DNA of 64,000 bases. It comes from Nocardia xishanensis NBRC 101358 (GTDB lineage: Bacteria > Actinomycetota > Actinomycetes > Mycobacteriales > Mycobacteriaceae). A program made the position numbers and the translations under genes. Shown piece after piece: positions 9,001-34,544 of the stretch. The notes under the pieces were generated by a model. It saw only the letters and a program-made list of their open reading frames with translations, was not told where the DNA came from and did not search any database. The first letter of the stretch is position 1. Each line of letters opens with the position of its first letter. The stretch is from positions 372,001-436,000 of the forward strand of contig NZ_BDCF01000001.1 in the NCBI RefSeq assembly GCF_001613365.1, given 5' to 3'.

Positions 9001-10996
9001 GCAGGTCGGCGAAGATCCCGGCGACGCGGCGCTCGGCCTCGGTCTCTGGTTCCCGGTATTCGACCGCGGCGGAGCGGAAGTCGGGTTCTGGCAGCGCCCG
9101 CCGATCCAGCTTGCCGTTCGCGTTGACCGGCATCTCGTCGAGCACCTGCACCAGCGAGGGCACCATGTATTCCGGCAGGTGCGCCCGCGCGGTTGCCAGC
9201 ACGGCCGCGGTGTCGAGGACGCCGCAACCGGCCGCGACCACATAGCCGATCAGGTGATCGCCGCCCGCGTGCCGGTGCAGCGTCACCGCGGCTTGCGCCA
9301 CCTGCTCGTCGCGCAGCAAGCCCGCCTCGACCTCGCCCAGTTCGATGCGCAGCCCGCGCAACTTCACCTGGAAATCAATGCGGCCCAGGTATTCCAGTTC
9401 GGCGGGACCGCCGTCGACGCCGGATACCCAGCGGACCAGATCGCCGGTTCGGTACATCCGCTCACCCGGCGCGCCCTCGGGGTTCGCCACGAACCGATCC
9501 GCGGTGAGTCCTGGACGGGCCACGTAGCCGCGGGCCAGCTGCACGCCGGACAAGTACAGCTCGCCGACCACGCCCACCGGAACCGGGCGCAGGTTGTCGT
9601 CGAGCACCAGCAGTTCCGTGTCGTCGGCCGCCGCGCCGATCGGCACGGTCGTGGTGTCGGCGGCGGTCACCTCGTGCGCGGTCACGTCGACCGCCGCCTC
9701 GGTCGGCCCGTAGAGGTTGTGTAGAGTCGCGCCGCTGACGTCGCGGAAGGCGGCCGCGGTGGCCGCGGGCAGCGCCTCGCCGGAGGCGAACACCAGACGC
9801 AGTGTGTCCACGGCGGTCTCGATCTCCGGCTCGGCGACGAATACCGCGAGCATGGCGGGCACGAAATGCGCCACGGTGACGCCGTATTCGGCGATCGTCC
9901 GGGCCAGATACGCCGGATCGCGGTGGCCTTCCGGCTCGGCGATCACCAGCCGCGCGCCGATCTGCAAGGGCCAGAAGAACTCCCATACCGACACGTCGAA
10001 GGTGAACGGCGTCTTCTGCAACACAACGTCGGCCTCGGACAGCCGGTACAGCCGCTGCCGCCAGCGCAGGTTGGCCAGAATCGAGCGATGCGAGACAGCG
10101 ACGCCTTTCGGGCGACCGGTCGAGCCCGACGTGAAGATGACGTAGGCGGTGTTGTCCGCCGCGGGCAGCGGCAGCAACTCCGCGCCGAGCGGTTGCCCCT
10201 GCGCGCCGGCGAACTGTCCGGCGCTGCGGAGGGTGGCCTCGAATTCGTCGACGCGCAGCACCCGGCTGTCGGCGATCGACTCCGGCTGGTCGGCGGTGGT
10301 GGTCAGCACCAGCGTCGGGGCCGCGGTCTGAAGCACATAGGCGATGCGCTCGGCGGGATGCTCCGGGTCGATCGGCACGTACCCGCCACCCGCTTTCAGG
10401 ATCGCGTACATGCCGACGAGCAATTCGAACGAGCGCCGTACGGCCAGCCCGACCAGCGCGTCCGGGCCGACGCCCAGCTCACGCAGCCGCCTGGCCAGCG
10501 CGGTGGCGCGCGCGTCGAACTCCGCGTAGGTGAGCGTGGCGTCGCCGAATTGCAGCGCCACCGCGTCGGGTGTGCGCCGCACCTGCTCCTCGAACTCGCT
10601 GACCAGCGTCTCGACCGGGGTGAACGCGGTCGGCAGCACGTCGGCGGCGATCAGTAGCGCGTCGTCGAGCAAGCGGTCGAGCACCTCGCCGAGCGCGCCG
10701 TCACCGGCTTCGAGCAACTCGGGAAGCCGGCCCGAGATCACCACGGAGACGAGCGCGTCCGGGCTCAGTCCGCCGCCCATGGCCGCGCCGAGCGCCGCGA
10801 CCTCGGTGGCCAGCGCCGCGTAGCCGACCGCGGTGTCGCCGTGCCGCAGCGCGATGCGCTCGGGAGCCAGCTCGGCCACGATGTCGATGAGGCCGGGTAG
10901 GTCCTCCACACCGTAGGCGCGGCGCAGCATCGCGTGCCGGGGTGGGTAGGTGCGGTTGCCGAGCCCGCTGGATGCGACCGATTCTGCGTGAGACAT
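1..10996 (-). CDS. Giant NRPS, downstream subunit (A-T-C-A-T-C-A-T-C-A..., cut by window edge)
   Basis: Non-ribosomal peptide synthetase that continues the chain from the upstream subunit. The frame is open from ATG 10996 to base 1 (at least 3665 residues), with an AAAGGA ribosome site about 10 nt upstream and only 3 nt between the previous stop and this ATG. Order with approximate residues: degenerate A-like segment (33-112); A6 (core FDVSVWE at 330) - T6 (FFALGGNSL, 675); C7 (HHIAADG, 861) - A7 (1397) - T7 (1734); C8 (HHIAADA, 1938) - A8 (2466) - T8 (2800); C9 (HHIAADG, 2995) - A9, truncated. Specificity codes read by eye: A6 DVWHFSLVDK (the EntF serine code), A7 DVWDFILVSK, A8 DVPHFSMVEK, A9 DVWEHGAIS-. 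There is no C domain before A6, so its partner is the C-terminal C of the upstream protein. No epimerase or thioesterase domain is visible. Oddities: HHxxxDG is DA in C8, A8 has Pro in place of Trp239, and A9 carries a repeat insertion. Confidence 0.95.
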   Translation of the reverse strand, partial: MSHAESVASSGLGNRTYPPRHAMLRRAYGVEDLPGLIDIVAELAPERIALRHGDTAVGYAALATEVAALGAAMGGGLSPDALVSVVISGRLPELLEAGDGALGEVLDRLLDDALLIAADVLPTAFTPVETLVSEFEEQVRRTPDAVALQFGDATLTYAEFDARATALARRLRELGVGPDALVGLAVRRSFELLVGMYAILKAGGGYVPIDPEHPAERIAYVLQTAAPTLVLTTTADQPESIADSRVLRVDEFEATLRSAGQFAGAQGQPLGAELLPLPAADNTAYVIFTSGSTGRPKGVAVSHRSILANLRWRQRLYRLSEADVVLQKTPFTFDVSVWEFFWPLQIGARLVIAEPEGHRDPAYLARTIAEYGVTVAHFVPAMLAVFVAEPEIETAVDTLRLVFASGEALPAATAAAFRDVSGATLHNLYGPTEAAVDVTAHEVTAADTTTVPIGAAADDTELLVLDDNLRPVPVGVVGELYLSGVQLARGYVARPGLTADRFVANPEGAPGERMYRTGDLVRWVSGVDGGPAELEYLGRIDFQVKLRGLRIELGEVEAGLLRDEQVAQAAVTLHRHAGGDHLIGYVVAAGCGVLDTAAVLATARAHLPEYMVPSLVQVLDEMPVNANGKLDRRALPEPDFRSAAVEYREPETEAERRVAGIFADLLDAPRVGADDDFFALGGNSLLAARAIARVAAALGIAIDVRDFFDRPTVAAVAALSGAGTPRPALVAGPRPAQLPLSPAQRRMWFLNRLGANAAVDNIPVALRLRGALDVRALSAAITDLVARHEILRTVYPQTEAGPVQVVRRMHAVFDLTPSEIPGERLAEAVRAVASQGFDVAEEIPVRVRLLRSGSRDHTLVLVVHHIAADGVSMGPLMRDLVTAYTARRAGTAPDWQPLTVQYADYALWQRAVLGDERDPDSAAARQLSFWRSELADLPAQLDLPSDRPRPAVASYRGATHEFAVDADLRAAVERVAERCGATPFMVLHAALAALLARLSGATDIAVGTPVAGRGEVALDDLVGMFVNTLVLRTEVAPGASFAQLVGHARERDLRAFANGDIPFEQLVEAVNPPRSQGRHPLFQVALFMQNMAPVALAMPELDTELVDFESGFAKFDIQLTLSEPSATTGGYRAEFTYATDLFDAATVREFTAKFVRLLRAAVAAPDAPVGDIELLDAGEFDYVTASWNASGHRVADRFLHEGFDNQVRRTPGAVALVADDGATLTYTELSDRANRLARMLIATGVGPESLVVLAMPRSVELVVAMYAVLRAGGAYVPVDPAHPAERIGHIIDTAAPHTILTTRAAGFTPPGTVPPSVRVHHLDELDLTDYSAAKIADGQRTAPLHPEHPAYVIFTSGSTGRPKGVSISHRAIANQLAWMHDEYRPRTGDVYLQKTATTFDVSLWGYFLPLRAGATLVLAAPDGHRDPRYIAETIARHGVTLTDFVPSMLAVFAAHAAADELVSLRDVFVIGEALPPETVAAFHAVSAAGMHNLYGPTEAAVSITYREVTVDDAPHVPIGEPEWNSQVYVLDSRLRPAPIGVPGELYLAGDQLARGYHGRVDLTSDRFVANPFGAPGARMYRTGDLVRWSQDGELVYLGRVDFQVKFRGQRIELAEIENALLAAPEVGQAAVRLITAETGDYLAGYVIAAPGSGAELDLDALKAGLGRTLPAYMVPTALVQVTEFPRNTSGKLDRAALPVPVLQAKSFRAPVDAAQRLVATVFAEVLLVERAGLDDDFFALGGSSLDATQVTARTGERIGARIPVRTLFEASTVEGFAAAVAELANAGRTRLPLTRRDRPERIPLSPAQQRLWFLNRLESQDDAPGVYNLPVVLRLTGRLDVRALERAVLDVLARHESLRTIYPESEDGPYQSILDADDIGLSLNTVEVAGAELAETIAAIARGGFDVTAELPARVALLSVGRVDDERGVPADEYALVFVVHHIAADALSMTPLVTDLIRAYRARLIGQQPDWAELPVQYADYSLWQRELLGAADRPGDLAHQQLRFWRDALDGLPAELPLPTDRPRPARPTSRGAAVDFAIDADVAAGLRALAGRSGATLFMVLHAAFAATLARLGGSDDIVVGTPIGGRGERDLDAMIGMFVNTLALRTRVGWDTPFEDFLAEVRDADVAAFGNAELPFEQLVDAMDVDRGTGAHPLFQVLLSFGAAERTPQAVEVPRLTVEPIDIPDDGAKFDLHLVLNELPAGLSGSLRYATELFDAATVDAFVTRLRRMLGAVAADPAARVGEIDLLDADERTLVLDRFNDTAHAVDESDTLASLFAAQAARTPDRPALTFEGSTLTYGELAARVNRLARWLIAQGVGPDSLVALGMRRSIDLVVGMYAITTAGGGYVPLDPDHPAERTEHILATAIPVAVLTSGADLDLSAAQINIDRLDLSRYSDAPIADAERRGTLRAANTAYVIFTSGSTGRPKGVAVGHGAIVNRLRWMQSAYVALDADDVLLQKTPVAFDVSVPEFFWPLQVGARLVLARPDGHRDPVYLAELIRREGVTAAHFVPSMLAAFVAEEPGVPTLRHVFCSGEALPAATAQRTRALTSARVHNMYGPTETAVEVSAHEVTDADTGPLPMGGPGWNTKMYVLDARLRPVPVGVPGELYLAGAQLARGYLSRTDLTGDRFVADPFGEPGARMYRTGDLVRWTPEGEVRFLGRTDFQVKVRGLRIELGEIETALLAAPGVAQAAVLVRDDYGTGDQLVAYLVSEAALDLDLIRAEAARRLPAYMVPAEFVVLDAFPVNASGKLDRRALPAPARRTVTFRAAEGAAETLVVETFRALLGAERIGADDDFFALGGNSLVATQLAARLSKATGTQVPVRAVFDAPTVRELARGLRFDGPAAPVTLPPLRAAERGETIPLSIAQQRMWFLNRFDSASGGYNIPFALRLTGALNVAALAASVADVIDRHETLRTVYPEHDGAATQVVLPPGTRLVDVAPRAVRAAELPALIAAAAGTGFDVTSEVPLRVRLLRVEDGGAQPVHVLLFVVHHIAADGWSFAPLTRDLAAAYVARCAGSAPAWRPLPIQYADFALWQREALGSADDPDSVLAGQLRYWTHRLAGVPEVLTLPSDRPRPAVASNRGGAVIGRLDSALHGAIQELAAGHRVTLFMVLHAALAALLSRLAATADIVVGAPVAGRGDEALDELVGMFVNTLVLRTEVRADATLADLLAEVRAADLAAFEHAAVPFEQLVDTLNPGRSQAYSPLYQVALTLQNQTKPDFRLQRLAIGALDIGPAPIQLDLDWTLTDRYDADDEPDGIDVHVHYALDLFDEHTVTDFLAGFERVLRAMVRDARTAVGDVELMSVAERGMLLADRNATARPLPAETLDDLLTARAAADPDGRAVTFEDESLAHPSPGHHPSSSRYATLTYGALADRVNRLARLLIAHGVGPDTIVGLAALRSPDMLVAMFAIVRAGGAYLPLDPAHPADRIAQVVESADPALILVVGGAELPPLPYVPVLRPAELDLSGYSAEPVADTERRAALRQDNLAYVLFTSGSTGRPKGVAVTHRAIMNQLRWLEHRYEVTAADRILQRAPLTFDVSVWECFLPIAVGAPLVIARPGGHLDLAYFAGLLREHGITIAEYVPSVLAALIGEGMGDALRSFRHLHCGGEALTPDLLAAIRGSFDGAVHNAYGPTEAAISAVYHEFTDADVAS
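881..914 (+). repeat. 34-bp interspersed element inside NRPS A9
   Basis: Contains GGTGGCCGGGCGACGGGTG. It differs at 4 of 34 positions from the element at 19710-19743, which lies in the opposite orientation. It sits in frame in the loop before the LTYG motif of A9 and adds residues such as HPSPGHHPSSSRYA on the coding strand. The 9-bp sequence AGCGACTCG occurs at 874-882 and again at 915-923. Confidence 0.6.
10661..10900 (-). other. N-terminal degenerate A-domain fragment of NRPS subunit 2 (possible docking element)
   Basis: Residues 33-112 contain LPGLI, LAPERIALRHG, VGYAALA and end near LDRLL. They match the C-terminal tail of the upstream subunit and precede the true A6 domain, which begins about 30 residues later. 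The same fold fragment therefore appears twice before A6, once on each protein. Confidence 0.55.
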
Positions 10997-10999
10997 CAG

Positions 11000-28900
<17,901 letters not shown>

Positions 28901-29360
28901 CAGAGCCTCCTCGTTTGGCGAAACAACAGCTGGCCGAAAGCTTTTGGGCAGCACTGAGAAAGCCGAGGCGAGCGGGTCCTCCGACCCCGACGCCCGGCAT
29001 CGGTGCCACTACAGGCGATTCGGCGAGAGCGCGGACGGTGACGACGTCACCCGCGCGAGATCCAACAAATTGGTGAGACGAGATCGGCGGCCGGAGCCAC
29101 CGGGCCTAACTCTTGATCGTTCCTCCAACTCCGCTGCCGGGGGCTCGGTCCACGCCCCCGGTGGTGTTTCCTGCATCACACGGATGTGAACCGCGTATTG
29201 CGAACATTAGGCGGTCAAGAAATAAAAAGGAACAAGTTCCGCTAAAAAAATCTGGACGATCGTCCATCTCGTTCTCGGGGGTCAGTTAACTCCGAGCAGA
29301 TTTGTGCGCGCGACCACAACAAGGTCGCTTTGTGAGCTATCGCACTTCCGGATGTGCAGA
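28901..29360. promoter_or_regulatory. NRPS promoter region with several dyads
   Basis: A 460-bp gap upstream of the NRPS operon. It is unusually A/T-rich around 29205-29260, unlike its surroundings, and no gene is seen. Dyads: CCGGGGGC/GCCCCCGG at 29137-29161 (9-nt loop); TCACA-CGGA-TGTGA at 29177-29190; GGAACAAGTTCC at 29229-29240; GGACGATCGTCC at 29254-29265. The last two sit in the A/T-rich stretch and look like operators. Binding proteins are unknown; the adjacent GAF regulator is the obvious candidate. Confidence 0.55.
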
Positions 29361-30731
29361 CTATGAGCCGAAACGTTGCATCCGCGTTGCATCGGCGCCG
29401 AGGCGCCGGTCGAGCACCCGAATTTTGGCCTCGATCTGCGCATACAACGGAGAATCGCGATCTACGGTCGCGCGGTACGCGGCCCATGCCGCGGCGTCGT
29501 CGCGGCCTTCCGCACCGGCTGTCCAACGCCGCAACACCGCGGCGTCGCGCGAGCCGAGCACCGCGGTGCGCAACCGGACGCGCAGTTCGTCGCGAATATC
29601 GATAATTCCCGGCGCGGTGGAACGCGGTAGCACCGGACCGGCGTAGAGCCGTAATGCAGAATCGACATCACCGGAATCGAGCGCCGCCCGCAGCGCCTCC
29701 ACATCGGTTGCGACGTGCACGCGCAACTTGTATGGGCGCGAACCGAACACAGTCGGACCCACCACCGACCGCAGCCGCGACATGGCGGCGCGGATGGTGC
29801 CATTGTCCAGATCGGTGTCGTCCAGCAGCAGCGCGAGGTGGTCGGCGCCGAGCCCCTCCTGATGCTCGGCCAAGAGCAGCAGGATCTCGGCGTGCCGCTG
29901 CGACAACGGAACCCGGTCGCCCGCGATGGTCAGCTGCGGCTGTCCGAGACCGAGCACATCGAGGCCGAGCCCGCGCGCCTCGGCGGCCGCCGCCGGTTCC
30001 GGCCGTTCCCGCCCGTGGCCGCCGTGCCTGCCCGAGCGCATCGCGTTGAGCAGCAGATCCATCTCCGCGGCGGTGGCCGTCGCCTTCACCAGCGCGAGGA
30101 TCTCGGGCTTCGCCACCCGCACACCACCGGCTACCACCAGGACACCGACGAGCCTGCCGTCCGGATCGTGCACCGGCGCTGCGGCGCCGGTGATCTGGTG
30201 CATGCGGTGCAGAAAATGTTCTGGCCCATGGATCCAGGCGGCGCGCCCGGTGCGGACAACCAAACCGACCGCATTGGTGCCGACCCTGCGCTCGCTCAGA
30301 TCGTCGCCCGCGCGCAAGCCGATCTCCGCTGCCGCGGTGACTTGTTCGGGTTTGCCGTACACGGAAAGCACCCGCCCGAATTGATCGGCGATCGCGACAA
30401 TCAGACCCGTTCGAGCCGCGTCCTGCACGAGCAATTTATCGATCAACGGCATCAGGCTCGCCATCGGATGAGCGTCGCGATAACGTTGCAAATCCGCTCC
30501 GCGCAAGCCACGTTCGCTCAGCACGTCCATCGGATCGACGCCGGTACGCAGGCTGCGCAACCAGGATTCCAGCACGAGCGGACGCAGCAAACCGGCTAGC
30601 TGGGAGAGCTGTTCGCCACCCGCGCTAAGATATCCGTGTGCTTGTGCGGCATAGGCTTCGAGCGCGCCGAGTTGCGTACCGGGTTCGACGCCGTGCCGTG
30701 GGGACCGCCCACCTGCAAGATTGCTGACCAT
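29361..30731 (-). CDS. GAF-domain transcriptional regulator with C-terminal winged helix
   Basis: Probable regulator of the NRPS genes immediately downstream on the same strand. The N-terminal half (about residues 60-225) looks like the AcoR-type sensory region with a GAF domain: LVLESWLRSLRTGVDP, then SERRVGTNAVGLVVRTG and ITGAAAPVHDPDG. The C-terminal part (about 265-350) holds an OmpR-like winged helix (LSQRHAEILLLLAEH, GTIRAAMSRLRSVVG) and then a helical tail. No sigma-54 AAA+ domain is present, as in many actinobacterial members. Start: ATG 30731 is preferred over TTG 30752 because GAAAGG precedes it closely. The ligand is unknown. Nothing ties it to mftG upstream except the same strand and a 125-bp gap. 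Confidence 0.75.
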   Translation of the reverse strand: MVSNLAGGRSPRHGVEPGTQLGALEAYAAQAHGYLSAGGEQLSQLAGLLRPLVLESWLRSLRTGVDPMDVLSERGLRGADLQRYRDAHPMASLMPLIDKLLVQDAARTGLIVAIADQFGRVLSVYGKPEQVTAAAEIGLRAGDDLSERRVGTNAVGLVVRTGRAAWIHGPEHFLHRMHQITGAAAPVHDPDGRLVGVLVVAGGVRVAKPEILALVKATATAAEMDLLLNAMRSGRHGGHGRERPEPAAAAEARGLGLDVLGLGQPQLTIAGDRVPLSQRHAEILLLLAEHQEGLGADHLALLLDDTDLDNGTIRAAMSRLRSVVGPTVFGSRPYKLRVHVATDVEALRAALDSGDVDSALRLYAGPVLPRSTAPGIIDIRDELRVRLRTAVLGSRDAAVLRRWTAGAEGRDDAAAWAAYRATVDRDSPLYAQIEAKIRVLDRRLGADATRMQRFGS

Positions 30732-30851
30732 TTGCCTTTCTTTCCGGCTCAAACTGTACCGGCGCGTATTCCGGGGTAAGGGCGGATGTTCTGGTTTGTC
30801 CGCCAGGTCACACCCGGGGCGAACCTCCTCATTTTGTGACCCATCCGCCTT

Positions 30852-30867
30852 TCACATCACGATGTGA
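30852..30867. promoter_or_regulatory. Perfect 16-bp palindrome overlapping the mftG stop
   Basis: TCACATCACGATGTGA has 7-bp arms and a 2-bp centre. It lies about 120 bp upstream of the GAF regulator start and covers the mftG stop codon. The half-site GATGTGA recurs at 29184-29190 in the NRPS promoter opposite TCACA. This suggests a shared operator, possibly autoregulation, but it is unproven. Confidence 0.4.
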
Positions 30868-32323
30868 GCCAGTCCGCAGCACGTTCGGCGAGCATCACCG
30901 CCGTGGCCTGCGGTCCTCGGCTCAGCGGCACCGGAACGACGGACAGATCCACCACGGACAATCCGCTCACCCCGTGCACCGCGTACCGCGCATCGACCAC
31001 ACCGTCCTCGGCGGCGCCCATTCGGCAGGTGCCCGAGAGATGCTGCGAGGTGGCGAGATTCGCGCGTAGCCAGGCATCGTGACCGGACTCGGGCGGCGGG
31101 TGACACGGGTATGCGCCCGGTATTCGGTGCAGTACGTCGGCGGCGAGCGCGACCGCGTCACGCAGTCGCGCGCGATCGGCGGCGTCAGCCAGATAGCGAT
31201 GCTCGATCCGGGGCGGTGCGAGCGGATCGGGGCCGCGCAGCCGCAGCACGCCCGCGGACTCGGGACGCATCAGCGCGACGCCGATGCGGTGCCGATCCGC
31301 GGCGAACGGCACTGTGTACGGCCGGATTTCGATGTCGTCGAGGGTCAGCACGTACTCCAGCGGCACCGCGGCGGGCGCCGGCGCGTCGAGCAGGTACTCC
31401 AGACCGATCTCGGGATGGTCGTCGAACCGGACGCCGACGGGCGCGGGACGCACCACCGGTATACCGAGCGCCGCGAGCTCGTCCGGCGGCCCGATCCCGG
31501 AGCGCAGCAGCAGCGCCGCCGATTCGACCGCGCCCGCGCACAGCACGATCCGATCGGCCCAGATCGTGCCGCTCGTCTCGCCGCGCCGGTAGTCGACGCC
31601 GACCGCGCGATCACCTTGGAAACGGATGCGCGACACCAGGGCTCCGCCTTGCACGGACAGATTCCGGCGTGCCAGCACGGGCAGCAGATAGGCCGACGCC
31701 GTGTCGACGCGCGCGCCGTCGTCGACGTTGCACGGCACCGGTCCCACGCCCTCGGCGGGGCCAGCACCCGGCAACGCGTTGAGATCGGGCACTTCGGCGA
31801 ACCCCGCGGCGCGCGCGGCGGTGGCGAACGCGCGGCTCACCGGTGTCGGATCGGCCGTGCGGCGCACCGGGATCGGGCCGCCGCGGCCGTGGCCGGGCTG
31901 GTCGCCGTAGTCGCAGTCGTCCTCGAGCTCGCGGTAGGCGGGCAGCACCGATTCGAAAGTCCAGTCTGGCGAGCCGCCGAGCACAGCACTCCACGCCGCG
32001 AAGTCGGCGGCGGTCGCGCGCACGAAATAGCTGCCGTTGACCGCGCTGGATCCGCCGATCACCCGGCCGCGCAGCAAGTTTGCCTCGACCGCGCTGTCGT
32101 CGTCCGAACTCGCCGCGAGCGTCACGGGGTACCGCCACAACCAGCGCGACTCCGGCCCGATCGGCAGCCGCGTCGCATCGCGCAGCGCCGCCGGCATCTC
32201 GGCGGCGGCGGACCACACCGGGCCCGCTTCCAGCAGGCGCACCGTGTGACCGGGCGCTTCGCTCAACCTCGCCGCGAGCACGCACCCCGCGGTGCCGCCA
32301 CCGACGATCAGGGTGTCGACCAT
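30857..32323 (-). CDS. mftG: Mycofactocin-associated GMC oxidoreductase
   Basis: GMC-family flavoprotein, about 488 residues. In mycofactocin systems MftG links reduced mycofactocin to the respiratory chain. The FAD dinucleotide fold is at the N-terminus (DTLIVGGGTAGCVLAARL), followed by the GMC signature region RGRVIGGSSAVNGSYFVR. The C-terminal part has SQHLSGTCRMG and a final VVDLSVVPVPLSRGPQATAVMLAERAA. It is the last gene of the mft group and lies just downstream of mftF on the same strand. Start: ATG 32323 places the FAD motif at residue 3. Upstream candidates at 32353 (ATG) and 32368 (TTG) add residues without family support. The gene looks intact, which contrasts with the collapsed mftB-mftE region nearby. 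Confidence 0.88.
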   Translation of the reverse strand: MVDTLIVGGGTAGCVLAARLSEAPGHTVRLLEAGPVWSAAAEMPAALRDATRLPIGPESRWLWRYPVTLAASSDDDSAVEANLLRGRVIGGSSAVNGSYFVRATAADFAAWSAVLGGSPDWTFESVLPAYRELEDDCDYGDQPGHGRGGPIPVRRTADPTPVSRAFATAARAAGFAEVPDLNALPGAGPAEGVGPVPCNVDDGARVDTASAYLLPVLARRNLSVQGGALVSRIRFQGDRAVGVDYRRGETSGTIWADRIVLCAGAVESAALLLRSGIGPPDELAALGIPVVRPAPVGVRFDDHPEIGLEYLLDAPAPAAVPLEYVLTLDDIEIRPYTVPFAADRHRIGVALMRPESAGVLRLRGPDPLAPPRIEHRYLADAADRARLRDAVALAADVLHRIPGAYPCHPPPESGHDAWLRANLATSQHLSGTCRMGAAEDGVVDARYAVHGVSGLSVVDLSVVPVPLSRGPQATAVMLAERAADWLTS

Positions 32324-32394
32324 AGGAACCAGCTCATCCGACGGGCGGGCCATCGGCCCGGTAAACAACGATCAGCGCGGTGGCGCGGTGGATT

Positions 32395-33798
32395 TCACCG
32401 CGCCGGCGCCGTGGGTTCGAGCGCCTCGACGCTGCGCGCCCGGTAAGCGCCGAGCCAGAGCCCGGTGCCGTAGGCGATGTCGTCGAGACGCTTGTAGGCC
32501 AGGTAGCGGAACGGGTCGAGCCCGCCCGCGTCGCGGTGGGTGAACCAGTCGGCGAGGCCGTCGGCCACCGCCATGGTCACCGCGATCCGCCGGATGCGCC
32601 GCGAGGCGAGCATCGCCAGCAGCGTCACCGGCCAGTAATGCCTGCACATCGCCGACGCCAACTGCCACAGCCCGGAGAAGAACCCGCGGGCCAGGTAGAT
32701 GGACGCGATACGCGTCGGGTTGTCCAACGCGGTGAACACCCGCCGTAGCCGGGCCAGCGCCGTCACGAGGGTGACGACGCCGCCGAGCAGACCCCACTTC
32801 GACATCGTCGCGAAAAGCAGCGAGGCCACCACCATCCACGGCGGCACCGACAGCGGCGAGACCATGCCCGTGCCGTGCCGCTCCGCGAGCGGAGCCGCGC
32901 CGGTGCCGTAGAACAGCTTTCGCGCGAACCAGGACGGGAACGAGACGCGATGGTCGTGCGCCACGTGCGCGGCCGGCTCGTAGCGCAGCCGCCAGCCCGC
33001 ACGCTCCAGCCGCCAGCACAGGTCGACGTCCTCGGCGACCCGCATGGACTCGTCGAAACCGCCCTCGGCGAGCAACGCCTGCCGCCGCACCAGCAGCGCG
33101 GCGCTCGGCACGTACGAGACCAGGCCGCGCGATCGCACGGCCGCCTCCCGCCGGCCCAGGTCGAGCGAGGAGCGGGTGTGTTCGTAGCGGGCCAGCGCGT
33201 TGGACTCCGGATCCAGCGCCACGATGCGGGGCGCGACGAGCGCGACCTCCGGATCGCTGAAGTGCCCGAGCATGACCTCGAGCCAGCCGCTGCGCGGCAC
33301 CACGTCGGCATCGAGGAACGCGACGAATTCGGTTGTCGCCGCGCGCAGACCGGCATTGCGAGCCGCGGAAGGACCCTGCCGCTCGTCGTGGCGCAGCACG
33401 GTGACCCGGCAGCGGGTGCCGCGAGATTCCGGGATTCGCACCGGCCGGTCGGAGCCGTCGTCGACGACGATCACGGTGTGCCCGCGCAGCGCCGCCAGCA
33501 GCCGGGCGAGGCCGTCGGCGTTGTTGCGCAGCGGCACGATGACGGTCACGTCGTCGAGCGAGGGCAGCAGTTGCGGCCGCGGATTGGCCACTCCGGAATC
33601 GAGCAGCCGTCTGGCAACAACCGCCGACTTGGGGTCGGTGACCTCGAGGTACCCGTCGCCGATCATCTCGGCGGCCTCCGGGGCAAGTCTTAGCAACCTG
33701 GCCGGTGAGCCCCCGATCAGGATGCGTCCGCCGGAGTATGCGCGTACCCGTGGATCGATCCGAACCCCGAAGCCGTCGGGCAGTCGATCATGGCGCAT
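32395..33798 (-). CDS. mftF: Mycofactocin glycosyltransferase
   Basis: Family 2 glycosyltransferase, about 467 residues, which in mycofactocin pathways adds the oligoglucose chain to the redox cofactor. The N-terminal PqqD-like stretch ([20 protein letters not shown]) is typical of MftF. The GT-A core has [27 protein letters not shown] and the metal-binding segment [12 protein letters not shown], then [21 protein letters not shown]. The C-terminus is hydrophobic with likely membrane segments. The frame runs up to 33918, but ATG 33798 ([10 protein letters not shown]) matches the start I recall for the family; no strong ribosome site distinguishes the options. The gene appears intact. Confidence 0.88.
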   Translation of the reverse strand: MRHDRLPDGFGVRIDPRVRAYSGGRILIGGSPARLLRLAPEAAEMIGDGYLEVTDPKSAVVARRLLDSGVANPRPQLLPSLDDVTVIVPLRNNADGLARLLAALRGHTVIVVDDGSDRPVRIPESRGTRCRVTVLRHDERQGPSAARNAGLRAATTEFVAFLDADVVPRSGWLEVMLGHFSDPEVALVAPRIVALDPESNALARYEHTRSSLDLGRREAAVRSRGLVSYVPSAALLVRRQALLAEGGFDESMRVAEDVDLCWRLERAGWRLRYEPAAHVAHDHRVSFPSWFARKLFYGTGAAPLAERHGTGMVSPLSVPPWMVVASLLFATMSKWGLLGGVVTLVTALARLRRVFTALDNPTRIASIYLARGFFSGLWQLASAMCRHYWPVTLLAMLASRRIRRIAVTMAVADGLADWFTHRDAGGLDPFRYLAYKRLDDIAYGTGLWLGAYRARSVEALEPTAPAR

Positions 33799-34029
33799 TC
33801 TTGGCATGCTAGGCGGATATTCGCGCGCGGGCATCATCGGTCCCGAAAAAAGAACGGAATTCCGCACGAATAGGCCTGTGACCGTGCGCGACTCGAACCA
33901 CGGCGTGTTGCGCTGCATTTGCGGACAATTCGGTCGCGACTTTTGGCAACTTGGTAGCTAATCATCGCCGACCCCGTCGATAACCTGCGCTCGCCGGCTG
34001 GCAGCGCACGGCTGGCAACCGGCGGCTGT

Positions 34030-34530
34030 TCATGTCAGCGGGCTCTCGCCACAGGCGCGCGATGGCCGCCGCGCCGACAATTTCGGCGAAATCGGCCCGG
34101 GCTTGCGCATCGAGCGATCGACCAGATCCCAGAAGCGCTGACACACAGCGAGTTCGCCGCGGTCGAGGCGGGTCTGGAAACGATCCGCCAGGCGCACCAC
34201 GCGATTCCGCTGCGGCACACCGGATTCGAGCGAGGCTGTCATCGACGCCGCGGTACCGGACTCGCCGGTGACGGATTCGGCGGCAGCGGACTCGGCGGAG
34301 ATGGGCGCAGCGCCGCCCGACCGCGGGACCACCCCCGCATCCGGCCGGACGGCCTGCGCCAGCGCGGGCTTGGCTCCCGCGGCGCCGGACGCGAGATCCG
34401 CCGCGCCGATGATCATGTCACCTTCGGCCGGTCGCGCGAGCGCGCGCGCACAAGACGCGGCGTCTTCGCCGGCGATACCGGCCGCCCGCAGCGGCGCCAT
34501 CGGTCGCCATCGGGTATCGAGATCGAGCAT
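34030..34530 (-). pseudogene. Collapsed mftB-mftC composite (internal deletions, frame open)
   Basis: A 166-codon ORF occupies the place of mftB, mftC, mftD and mftE. Residues 1-9 (MLDLDTRWR) resemble the start of an MftB chaperone. Residues 16-41 (AAGIAGEDAASCARALARPAEGDMII) resemble its C-terminal half, but the conserved HPQVALRPEPFGALLYHFG-type centre is absent. Residues 113-123 (RLADRFQTRLD) resemble the MftC N-terminus and 133-138 (FWDLVD) an internal MftC motif. Residues 144-166 (PGPISPKLSARRPSRACGESPLT) resemble the MftC C-terminus. The radical SAM CxxxCxxC motif and the SPASM cysteines are gone. A further 23-codon ORF (33962-34033, starting MNSRR with an ATGA overlap) could be a scrap of mftE. 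Comparisons rest on remembered family sequences, not a search. Alternative: an unrelated hypothetical protein. Confidence 0.6.
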
Positions 34531-34544
34531 GCCGGTCTCGCCCG

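Noticed and set aside
29229..29240. GGAACAAGTTCC as a fourth KstR site
   Set aside because: The core AACnnGTT is present, but the required outer T and A are not (A and G instead).
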